Source: ZC4RG29 sp964521255
GTDB lineage: Bacteria > Bacteroidota > Bacteroidia > Cytophagales > Cyclobacteriaceae
Direction: 5' to 3'
NCBI GenBank assembly: GCA_964521255.1
Contig: CAZFRM010000003.1
Coordinates: 186,001 to 250,000, forward strand
DNA length: 64,000 nt
Every line of letters begins with the position of its first letter. Position 1 is the stretch's first letter. A program made the position numbers and the translations under genes. Below are positions 42,081 through 49,705 of this stretch, piece by piece. The notes under the pieces were generated by a model. The model made no database searches, was not told the origin of the DNA, and was given only the letters and a program-made list of their open reading frames with translations.

Positions 42081-43103
42081 ATGGAACAAAATTTTCGGCT
42101 TTACAATACCTTAAGATCCAGTTATTTTGATTTGATATCCGGAGATAAAGAAACACAACAGACAAAAGGACTTGGTTTACTACTTTCTAAATCCAGGATA
42201 GCTTTAGGCGTATTTTTCAGCTTACCAACAATCAAAAGGAAAATTGGAAATATTAACTTAAACAAGATAGACAGGCTTATAGTAAATTGTGAATTGATAT
42301 CGCAGAAAAATGAAAAAGTTAGAGCAGATATTGTGTTGAGGCTTTACGTTAAGGGCCAGCCATTTAAAGCCATTTTAATTGAAGCCAAAAGCATTAATAA
42401 AGGAACTTCCGTATATGAGACAAACAAGCAAATTGAAAACTATATAACTCAACAATCCTTCAAAGAATTGTTAGATTTTAATGACGCTGTTTATGGAGTT
42501 ACTTTAACTAAATATCCCAGCCCAACTGAACACAAGAATCTGATTTCAATAACCTGGTCTGAATTAATAGAAGCTTTATATAGAGTCACATCGAAAAAAG
42601 ACGAATTACTTAATGACTATTTCTATTTTATAACAAATATTAACGGATCTATGAAATTCTATGAAAAAGAAGTCTTTTCCATTCCAACGGCAGAGTGGTC
42701 TCGAAATGCCATTAACAAATTTCATATATATGAATGTCCGAACAGCGGAAAATATATAATTCAATATCGACCGTTATATCTGACTTTTAGAAATAGTGGT
42801 GGTGGTGAAATGGAAAAACTCTATAAAGTGGATAAGATTATTATCTTAAACTTTCATAAGGATTTAAAAACATTTATGGACGACGAGAGTTTTGATCTTC
42901 GGATAAGACAGAACGTAAAAGATTATACAGAGTATATGTTGAAAAATAATAGTCGCTGGAAAAATTTACCTGATGACGAAAAACAAGTGTTTGTATTGTC
43001 AGAAAATACCATTGAACTAAAGAACAAACCAAGGCCAAAACGAAACAATTCGTTCAGGGCATATTACGAGTTAGCAGATTTAATGAATAAGGAATTGGTA
43101 TAG
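42081..43103 (+). CDS. PD-(D/E)XK nuclease-like protein of unknown role
   Basis: This 340-residue protein shows the core of a PD-(D/E)XK nuclease: Asp in RADIVLRL (about residue 76) and E-x-K in KAILIEAKSINKG (about 93-96). A Gln follows in the next helix (NKQIENYITQQ). The rest is unfamiliar: a charged C-terminal half with many aromatics. Base composition looks richer in A/T than in its neighbours, suggesting transfer. No modification or defense partner is visible; the next gene, 60-odd bp on, is an AlkD-type repair protein. It could be an orphan restriction or defense nuclease. Confidence 0.6.
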   Translation: MEQNFRLYNTLRSSYFDLISGDKETQQTKGLGLLLSKSRIALGVFFSLPTIKRKIGNINLNKIDRLIVNCELISQKNEKVRADIVLRLYVKGQPFKAILIEAKSINKGTSVYETNKQIENYITQQSFKELLDFNDAVYGVTLTKYPSPTEHKNLISITWSELIEALYRVTSKKDELLNDYFYFITNINGSMKFYEKEVFSIPTAEWSRNAINKFHIYECPNSGKYIIQYRPLYLTFRNSGGGEMEKLYKVDKIIILNFHKDLKTFMDDESFDLRIRQNVKDYTEYMLKNNSRWKNLPDDEKQVFVLSENTIELKNKPRPKRNNSFRAYYELADLMNKELV

Positions 43104-43171
43104 ATAGAAAGTGAAACATCATTATTGAGCCCTAATTCAGACAAACGATACAACTCGAAATTTTTGATGTG

Positions 43172-43936
43172 ATGAAACCAACGCTCAAAAAATCAACCAG
43201 GCAAAAAAGCAATCCAACAAAGTTAAATAAAGCGGAAGTTGCGTTACCAACCGCTCAACAATTCATCGCCGCATTAAAATCACATCAATCCTCCGAAGAA
43301 CTGAAGAAAAACAAACGCTTCTACAATGAAGACGATCATGATATATGCCTCGGCGTTCGAATGGGAACAATTTTTTCAATAGCAAAAGAATTTATAGGAA
43401 TGCCCATTAAAGAAATAGAAAAACTGTTTGACAATCCGTATTACGAAGTAAGAATGGGTGCTGTCAGCATTATGGATTTTCAGGCACGAAACAAAAAAAC
43501 TTCAGCAGCGGAAAAGAAAGCATTATTCGAATTATACATTGATCATCACGACCGCATAAATAATTGGGACCTTGTAGATCGGAGCGCTCCTTATGTAGTG
43601 GGCGGTTATTTGTTCGATAAGCCGAGGGCAATTCTTTATAAGCTGGCAAAGTCCAAAAATATCTGGGAGCGCAGAACAGCTATTGTGAGCACTTATTTTT
43701 TTATCCGTCAGGGCGATATAAATGATACTTTTAAAATCGCGGAGCTACTGGTAAAAGATAAAGAAGACCTCATTCACAAAGCCGTTGGCAGTTGGATTCG
43801 GGAAGCGGGAAAAAGAGACAAACAAAAGCTGATATCTTTTTTAGATAAGTACGCTGGCATTATGCCACGCACAATGCTTCGCTACGCAACAGAGAAACTG
43901 GATAAGAAGCAGAAGGATTTTTACCTGAAGAAATAG
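43172..43936 (+). CDS. AlkD-like DNA alkylation repair protein
   Basis: This protein of about 254 residues is built of HEAT-like helical repeats. The AlkD signature is visible: NNWDLVDRSAPYVVGGYL (Trp and Asp of the active cleft), then WERRTAIVSTYFFIRQGD and a second Trp in SWIREAGKRD. AlkD removes bulky cationic alkyl bases from DNA without flipping them. The N-terminal 30 residues are Lys/Thr-rich and disordered. I start at the ATG at 43172; a GTG precedes it directly. It follows the PD-(D/E)XK-like gene in the same direction and may be co-transcribed. Confidence 0.88.
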   Translation: MKPTLKKSTRQKSNPTKLNKAEVALPTAQQFIAALKSHQSSEELKKNKRFYNEDDHDICLGVRMGTIFSIAKEFIGMPIKEIEKLFDNPYYEVRMGAVSIMDFQARNKKTSAAEKKALFELYIDHHDRINNWDLVDRSAPYVVGGYLFDKPRAILYKLAKSKNIWERRTAIVSTYFFIRQGDINDTFKIAELLVKDKEDLIHKAVGSWIREAGKRDKQKLISFLDKYAGIMPRTMLRYATEKLDKKQKDFYLKK

Positions 43937-43949
43937 ATCTAATAATCCT

Positions 43950-44039
43950 GGCCTCACCCCATCCTCATTCTTGCAACTTGAAAAATTGTAGTCCCCTCTC
44001 CGAAACGGGAGAGGGGAATTAAATCTACAGGGCTCATGG
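43950..44039. repeat. GGCCTCACC-family intergenic repeat, copy B
   Basis: It matches copy A at 2835-2929 block by block: GGCCTCACCCCATCC, then TTGCAACTTGAAA, hairpin CCCCTCTCC/GGGAGAGGGG, and a CTCATGGA end. It fills the gap between convergent genes. The shared end and hairpin link it to the insertions in leuS. Confidence 0.75.
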
Positions 44040-44047
44040 AGTCCAAA

Positions 44048-46627
44048 TTATTTTACAACAGTCGCTTCATTAATCAGGTAATCAACATATTCCCGGTGAG
44101 CTTTTGTTGAAGCATCCGGTGATGCAACATTCTGCGTCATCCTTTTTATGCGGTTTAATTCAGAGAATGCCATGGCCTGAGCCACGTGTTGATAGGTTGA
44201 ACTTTTTGCCATGATGCGCGACAAATACAATACGTATTCTGTTTGCAAATTCTGGCGCATGCTGTTTACTGATTTGCCCAGATCATCTTTAAAAATCGAG
44301 TTCGTCAGATCGATCATGAATTCCGATAACTTGTATTGATTACCATACAATTCAGAATCAATCATGCGTTGCAGCGTATTCTGGTGAAGAAGTTGATTTA
44401 ACAAATCCTTATGGATCATCAATATCCTGTTATGAATTTTAGGATCTTCTGTAGAACTGTAATGATTAAAACCACGACGTTGCACTTGAAGCATATTGTA
44501 TAAATCAGTTGGCGCCTTTAAAGCAGAAGGGCTAAATCCATATTGGGCTATTTTCTTCATGGCATCTTTTTGTTTCTGATAGCCTACCGGTTGGAAAGGC
44601 TTTCCAGCGCCTTGTTGTCCGGCGACAGCACGATCAACATATACACCACCAATCTGCCGGCTTATTATCTCAAGAGAAGTCTCACATTCGTTAATGAGTG
44701 TAAGATAAGTCATGCTCAATCGCTGGTAAGTTTCACCCGGTTGAGAAAACTTTGATTTTATTTTCGGATAAAGACTATTCACTAACTTTAAGCGTCCTTC
44801 CGCGTAAGCAACCGGATCGCTGGTTAAGTCATTGATCATTACTTTTGGATCAATGCCACGTCCGGGAGATCGCATGTCATCCGCATCATTCCCGAAAGCA
44901 AGTTTAGGATCGGTCGATCGGCTTAGAATTTCCTCAAGCTTTTGCTCCTCTTCATCTTTGTTGAACTCAGCATAACCAAATTGAATTGCCCAGTCATCGT
45001 AAGGACCTGGAATAGTAGTGTAATAATTTCCCTGTTTGTTAGGATCAGGTGAAAAATTGATTGCCGGATACTCCATGACTGATCCGGTAAGCCCTTCCTC
45101 ATTAGCAAGTTTTACATCCTGAATCGCTACCGGATCGTGAAGATTACTGGATTTCATATTGTGATTCAGTCCGAGGGTATGGCCTACTTCATGTAACACG
45201 AGGTAATAAACCGATTGTTGAATCAACTTGCTTTCTTCTGCTTTATCCAACTCCAATGCCTCCATAGCAGTTATACCAAAAAGAATTGAATGTTGCAGGT
45301 GCATACTCACTGAACAAAGATGAGGATCAGCACTGGATTCAAGCTCACTCTCTAATGCCTGTGTATTATAAATTTCTTCATACTTCATACGGCGCGTTAC
45401 AAAAACATATTCCAGCATAACATCCGCTCCAAGAATCTGACCTGTTCTTGGGTTTACGAAGCTTGGACCATAACCGCCAAACGGAGGTCTTGGTGAAGAT
45501 GTCCATCGTAATACGTTGTATCGAATATCACCGGCATCCCAATCAGCATCGTCAGGTTGTTCTTTCACTACCACTGCATTTTTGAAACCGGCTTTTTCAA
45601 ACGCACGATTCCATTCCAAAACACCATCGCGAATGTAGGAGCGTAATTCTTTTGGTGTCGTATTTTCAATCCACCATACGATGGGTTCAACCGGCTCTGA
45701 TACCGCTGCCGACGGATCTTTCTTTTTTAAATGCCAACGATGAATAACATCCCGGTAAGGTGCAGCCTTGGCAGATGTCAGGTCCGTTATTTGATCAATA
45801 AAATAACCAACGCGCGGATCATCATAACGTACCTCATAGTCATTTTCAGGCATGGCGATAAGACTATTGTGAAGTTTGATGTTTACTGAACGTGCATCCG
45901 TAACATCAATGCCACCTGAATTCATTGGATACGGATCTTCAAACACAAGCTCAACCTGAACGTCAGTATTCTGCGGATAATTTTTTATTCCGAGTACTTT
46001 CGACTTATCCTTCGTCAGGCTTCCCAACTTAAAGCGTTGCCCGGGCTTGTCATTCGGACTGGGCGATGGCTTTACCTGGACAAATGATTCCGATACAAAC
46101 AGTTTTTCACCTTCAATAAGATATTGATCTTTATTACTGTTTGTTCCCACAATTTTCTCAGAGAAAATAAGCGGCTGATTAATGTTGGCATCCTTCGCTT
46201 TACTTATCGGATTATTTGGATCGAAATAGTATGAAGTATTTTCAAGTCGAAATTCAATCTTGTCAAAGTAACGTGATATTTTAAAAACTTTACTTGGACG
46301 ATAGGCACCCCGCATGGCGTAGAAATCAACAGGCCCATCCATTACCTGCGTGAATTGGATGTACTCTTTATCTAATTGATTTTTATTGACAAGAATGTAT
46401 ATTTTTCCGTTCGTTGAATCCTGATAAATGGTAAAAAGTCCGTCATACTTTTTACATTTCTTTACAACCTCATCTATACTTTTGGTTGCATCTTTATCCC
46501 TGGTTTCCTTAACTTCCTCTTTGGGAGGAGCAGGTTCATCTTTTTTCTTTGACTTTTTCTGCGGAAACGCAACGACACATACAAGCAACAGAATTACTGA
46601 GACTAAGAATGATTTAAATAAATACAT
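44048..46627 (-). CDS. Secreted zinc-dependent metalloprotease (DUF5117/DUF5118 type)
   Basis: This 859-residue protein has a signal peptide (ending near VVAFPQ) and a Lys/Glu/Pro-rich linker. A DUF5118-like N-terminal block and a DUF5117-like region (about 95-330) are followed by a metzincin-type catalytic motif, HEVGHTLGLNHN (about 483-494). Its three His bind zinc and its Glu is the base. A SVMEYP Met-turn lies downstream. Members of this family are common in Bacteroidota and are probably periplasmic or exported; substrates are unknown. It lacks a type IX sorting domain. It lies 94 bp after fabF on the same strand. Confidence 0.9.
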   Translation of the reverse strand: MYLFKSFLVSVILLLVCVVAFPQKKSKKKDEPAPPKEEVKETRDKDATKSIDEVVKKCKKYDGLFTIYQDSTNGKIYILVNKNQLDKEYIQFTQVMDGPVDFYAMRGAYRPSKVFKISRYFDKIEFRLENTSYYFDPNNPISKAKDANINQPLIFSEKIVGTNSNKDQYLIEGEKLFVSESFVQVKPSPSPNDKPGQRFKLGSLTKDKSKVLGIKNYPQNTDVQVELVFEDPYPMNSGGIDVTDARSVNIKLHNSLIAMPENDYEVRYDDPRVGYFIDQITDLTSAKAAPYRDVIHRWHLKKKDPSAAVSEPVEPIVWWIENTTPKELRSYIRDGVLEWNRAFEKAGFKNAVVVKEQPDDADWDAGDIRYNVLRWTSSPRPPFGGYGPSFVNPRTGQILGADVMLEYVFVTRRMKYEEIYNTQALESELESSADPHLCSVSMHLQHSILFGITAMEALELDKAEESKLIQQSVYYLVLHEVGHTLGLNHNMKSSNLHDPVAIQDVKLANEEGLTGSVMEYPAINFSPDPNKQGNYYTTIPGPYDDWAIQFGYAEFNKDEEEQKLEEILSRSTDPKLAFGNDADDMRSPGRGIDPKVMINDLTSDPVAYAEGRLKLVNSLYPKIKSKFSQPGETYQRLSMTYLTLINECETSLEIISRQIGGVYVDRAVAGQQGAGKPFQPVGYQKQKDAMKKIAQYGFSPSALKAPTDLYNMLQVQRRGFNHYSSTEDPKIHNRILMIHKDLLNQLLHQNTLQRMIDSELYGNQYKLSEFMIDLTNSIFKDDLGKSVNSMRQNLQTEYVLYLSRIMAKSSTYQHVAQAMAFSELNRIKRMTQNVASPDASTKAHREYVDYLINEATVVK

Positions 46628-46721
46628 ACGTGATAATGTTTAGGTTGGCGTCAAATTACATTTTAAATAATCTTTAACCAATACCGATAATCTTCTGCAT
46701 AAACCATTCTCAACAAAAAAT

Positions 46722-47969
46722 TTAGATCTTTCGAAAAACGGTGGTAGCATTATGACCTCCAAAACCAAACGTATTGCTCATCGCTACGGTAATATCTTTT
46801 TTAATACTCTTTCCCGTAACAAGCTGTAATCCCTGTGGCATTTCAGGATCAATTGTAGTTGTATTTATGGTAGGCGGAATCGTACCGGTTTCGATGGCTT
46901 TAATGCAAATAATTGCTTCCGCAGCTCCGGCAGCACCAAGTAAATGTCCGATGGAAGATTTGGTGGCGCTGATATGAAGATGATCTGGTCTTTCACCAAA
47001 AATTTTTAGTACAGCTTTCATTTCACTCATATCTCCCAATGGTGTTGAAGTGGCGTGAGGATTAAGATAGTCAACATCGGAAGGTTTTAATTCTGCATCT
47101 TCCAACGCCCACTGCATTCCCAATATTGCTCCTTTTCCTTCCGGATGAGTAGCCGTTAAATGATATGCATCTGCTGACATTCCTCCACCAACAATCTCAG
47201 CGTAAATTTTTGCGCCACGATTTTTAGCGTGCTCATATTCTTCGAGAACCAGTGCACCTGCGCCTTCACCCATTACAAAACCATCACGGTCTACATCAAA
47301 TGGGCGCGAAGCACCTTGAGGATCATCATTACGAGTTGAAAGCGCCTTCATAGCAGCAAACCCTCCAACACCTGCTTCATTTACTGCAGCTTCCGATCCA
47401 CCGGCAATAATAACGGTAGCCTTACCCCATCGTATGTAATTCATTGCATCAATAAGTGCGGTATTTGAAGTAGCGCAAGCAGATACCGTGGTGAAATTCA
47501 AACCCATAAAACCATAACGCATCGATATCCATCCGGACGCGATGTCAACAATTACTTTCGGAATAAAATAGGGGTTAATGCGTGGTGTACCATCACCTCT
47601 TGCATAATCAATTATTTCTTGTTGAAAAGTGTAAAAGCCTCCATTACCCGATCCCCAGATAACTCCAACTCTAGTTTTGTCAATCTTATCAAGATCGAGA
47701 GCAGAATCTTTGATGGCTTCATCCGAAGCTACGAGAGCATATTGAGTAAAAGGATCTATCTTCCTTACCTCTGCTTTTTCAAAATAATTCAGTGGATCAA
47801 AATTCTTTACTTCACAGGCAAACTTCACTTTGAATTTCGAGGTGTCAAATTTATTAATCAGGGCAGCGCCGCTCTTTCCATCAATCAGGTTACTCCAAAA
47901 TTCTGAAACCGAATTTCCCAATGGTGTCACCGCACCTAATCCTGTTACTACAACTCTTTTTGCTTTCAT
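46722..47969 (-). CDS. fabF: Beta-ketoacyl-ACP synthase II (FabF)
   Basis: This 415-residue thiolase-fold enzyme condenses malonyl-ACP with growing acyl-ACP in fatty acid synthesis. The catalytic Cys is in TVSACATSN (about 167), and the His residues are in NPHATSTPLGD (about 306) and KSSIGHLLGAAG (about 343). The N-terminal RVVVTGLGAVTPLGN and C-terminal NTFGFGGHNAT are typical. It follows a tetR gene after 24 bp, with a palindromic operator upstream, so this copy is probably regulated rather than the housekeeping FabF. A specialised lipid role is possible. Confidence 0.92.
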   Translation of the reverse strand: MKAKRVVVTGLGAVTPLGNSVSEFWSNLIDGKSGAALINKFDTSKFKVKFACEVKNFDPLNYFEKAEVRKIDPFTQYALVASDEAIKDSALDLDKIDKTRVGVIWGSGNGGFYTFQQEIIDYARGDGTPRINPYFIPKVIVDIASGWISMRYGFMGLNFTTVSACATSNTALIDAMNYIRWGKATVIIAGGSEAAVNEAGVGGFAAMKALSTRNDDPQGASRPFDVDRDGFVMGEGAGALVLEEYEHAKNRGAKIYAEIVGGGMSADAYHLTATHPEGKGAILGMQWALEDAELKPSDVDYLNPHATSTPLGDMSEMKAVLKIFGERPDHLHISATKSSIGHLLGAAGAAEAIICIKAIETGTIPPTINTTTIDPEMPQGLQLVTGKSIKKDITVAMSNTFGFGGHNATTVFRKI

Positions 47970-47993
47970 GAATAAAGTTTAATGGTAAATAAG

Positions 47994-48584
47994 CTATACA
48001 CTAATTGAATCAAGAATTTTTTTGCAATGCTTTACGATAATATTCATCGGTTCATCCGAACGTTCAACGCGGGCAAACATTAAGGCGCCCTCTACGGAAC
48101 AAAACAAAGTATAAGCAATTTCGCGTGTACGAATTCCGGGTTTGAATTCACCGGCCTTTACTCCTTTTTTCAATATCGAATCTATAAAATCAATAGTCTC
48201 CACGAGTTCTCGTGAAACATATTTCCGAATCGTAATATAATGATCATCCGCTTCGATGGCGGTATTCAATAAGGGACATCCTCCTGCTACCGGTGGGTTA
48301 AAAACATAAGCCGCGAAGAACTCCAATAAGGCAACCAGCTTTTTTTTATTTGTAGTTGCTTCATCCACGTGATTTTTAACCATACGCTTAACTTTTCTGA
48401 CTGAGAATAAAAATGCTTCTCTTGCAATCTCATCTTTATCAGTAAAGTTTCCGTAAAGGGAACCTTTTGTAAGTCCGGTGGCTTCTGTCAAATCAGACAA
48501 CGTAGTACCGACATAACCTTTCTGATTAAACAAAGGCGCTGTTTTTTCAATAATTAATTGCCGCGTACGCTCTGCCTTGGACAT
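47994..48584 (-). CDS. TetR-family repressor
   Basis: This 196-residue regulator has an N-terminal TetR helix-turn-helix (TRQLIIEKTAPLFNQKGYVGTTLSDLTEATGLTKGSLYGNF) and a ligand-binding C-terminal half with CPLLNTAIEADD, similar to the AcrR/NemR-like TetR_C group. I chose the ATG at 48584; an upstream frame to 48644 would run across the operator palindrome at 48613-48628. It is probably autoregulated, together with the fabF gene downstream. The inducer is unknown. Confidence 0.92.
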   Translation of the reverse strand: MSKAERTRQLIIEKTAPLFNQKGYVGTTLSDLTEATGLTKGSLYGNFTDKDEIAREAFLFSVRKVKRMVKNHVDEATTNKKKLVALLEFFAAYVFNPPVAGGCPLLNTAIEADDHYITIRKYVSRELVETIDFIDSILKKGVKAGEFKPGIRTREIAYTLFCSVEGALMFARVERSDEPMNIIVKHCKKILDSISV

Positions 48585-48612
48585 GCGGCAAAGATAAGAA
48601 AGTATTTTAAAA

Positions 48613-48628
48613 TATACCGATCGGTATA
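48613..48628. promoter_or_regulatory. TetR operator palindrome TATACCGATCGGTATA
   Basis: A perfect 16-bp palindrome sits 28 bp upstream of the tetR start codon, with A/T-rich flanks that fit a promoter. Its form (ACCGnnCGGT) matches operators of the NemR/AcrR-like TetR group. It is the likely autoregulatory site for the tetR-fabF operon. Confidence 0.85.
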
Positions 48629-48670
48629 AAAAAGTCATAGTCAATCAATGTCGTTGAATTAAGAAATCCA

Positions 48671-48763
48671 TTACACAAAGGACACGGAAAAAGACACTGA
48701 GGTACACAAAGGAAAATGCCTTAGTGTGCCTCTGAACTTCTTTGGGAGCTTTGTGTAATAACT
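48671..48763. repeat. CACAAAG-type intergenic repeat, copy 2
   Basis: It is bounded by a perfect 10-bp inverted repeat (TTACACAAAG at 48671-48680, CTTTGTGTAA at 48749-48758) with related motifs inside (GGTACACAAAGG, TTAGTGTGCCTC). It resembles the stretch at 27601-27672 and shows no coding frame. Confidence 0.55.
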
Positions 48764-48888
48764 GTCTTTCGGAAAGATGCGGGGAATATTATAAAGTGAG
48801 GAGTACTGGTCATTGATCAATAGTCATTGGGAATGAATACATTTTAGGTGAAGTTAAATGAATAAATTTCTTTCAGGATAATTATTTC

Positions 48889-48896
48889 TAACTTTG
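48889..48896 (+). promoter_or_regulatory. -7 box TAACTTTG before the VOC gene
   Basis: An exact TAnnTTTG match 27 bp upstream of the ATG at 48923 places the transcription start near 48903. This favours the ATG over the TTG at 48902, which would lie at the start of the transcript. Confidence 0.5.
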
Positions 48897-48922
48897 GTTC
48901 ATTGGTCAATCCTCTTTACTAT

Positions 48923-49282
48923 ATGCCTCATTTACAATCTATCATTCCTAAACTTCCGTCAAGAGACCTACAGGTGACAAAATCATTTTATGTTGAGCAG
49001 TTAAATTTCCGTCAGGTGGGTGGTGATTATGAAGATTATCTTATGCTTATGTGCGATAATATTGAAATCCACTTCTTTCTTGATGGCGACTTTGATCCGC
49101 TAAAGAATGATGGAATGTGTTACATAAGGATATCTGGCATTGACGAATTTTATCAAGATATTAAAAAGAAAAATGTGCAATTCGCAAGCCTCGGAAAACT
49201 TGAAACGAAACCCTGGAAGCAAAGAGAATTTTCAATTATCGACAAGGATCATAATCTGCTCACTTTTGGAGAAGGGGTGTAA
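48923..49282 (+). CDS. VOC-superfamily (bleomycin resistance/glyoxalase-like) protein
   Basis: This 119-residue protein is made of two beta-alpha-beta-beta-beta modules of the vicinal oxygen chelate fold. Recognisable blocks are IIPKLPSRDLQVTKSFYVEQLNFRQVGG, MLMCDNIEIHFFL and REFSIIDKDHNLLTFGEG. Bleomycin-binding proteins of this length sequester the drug as dimers, but many close relatives have no known ligand. It is monocistronic with its own -7 box. The ATG at 48923 is preferred over an upstream TTG. Confidence 0.85.
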   Translation: MPHLQSIIPKLPSRDLQVTKSFYVEQLNFRQVGGDYEDYLMLMCDNIEIHFFLDGDFDPLKNDGMCYIRISGIDEFYQDIKKKNVQFASLGKLETKPWKQREFSIIDKDHNLLTFGEGV

Positions 49283-49283
49283 A

Positions 49284-49339
49284 AGTCATTAGTCATTAGT
49301 CATCGGTCATTAAGGACAGACAACCAATGACTAATGACT
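49284..49339. repeat. Inverted repeat AGTCATTAGTCATT
   Basis: Two perfect 14-bp arms (49284-49297 and 49326-49339) lie directly after the VOC stop codon and could end its transcript, though no U-tract follows. It belongs to the 423-bp gene-free stretch 49283-49705, which also holds the repeat at 49535-49598 and otherwise shows no gene. Confidence 0.6.
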
Positions 49340-49534
49340 TCCCTCCTGCCCGCTATTGTACATCCACAGTGCTCATTATTGAACACATAGCCATCCTAAA
49401 TCTGTCAAAATAACTTGTTTTTCAATCGGCCCGATTATTGGCAAGCAAAACAAAATCTGATTAAGCTTTAAGTTTTGAATCCCTGATTGGTTAAGGTTAA
49501 AGTAAAGGCCAGGCTTAAAAAGATAAGTGGTCAG

Positions 49535-49598
49535 GGTCATTGGATGTTGAGTCTTATATCATAGCCAATAATTATCCAATCCTCAACAACCAATGACC
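49535..49598. repeat. Inverted repeat GGTCATTGGATGTTGAG
   Basis: The arms at 49535-49551 and 49582-49598 pair over 17 bp with one mismatch and a 30-nt spacer. The GTCATT theme is shared with the repeat at 49284-49339, so both may derive from one family of TCATT-based palindromes. Confidence 0.55.
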
Positions 49599-49705
49599 AA
49601 TGGCCGCTGATTTTGGCACCGATGCAACTAAAGTGTAAAAAAAGCCATCTATGAAGGTAACCATTCAACGCGTTTCGAAGTCTTAGTTAACAAACCTTGC
49701 CCTTT

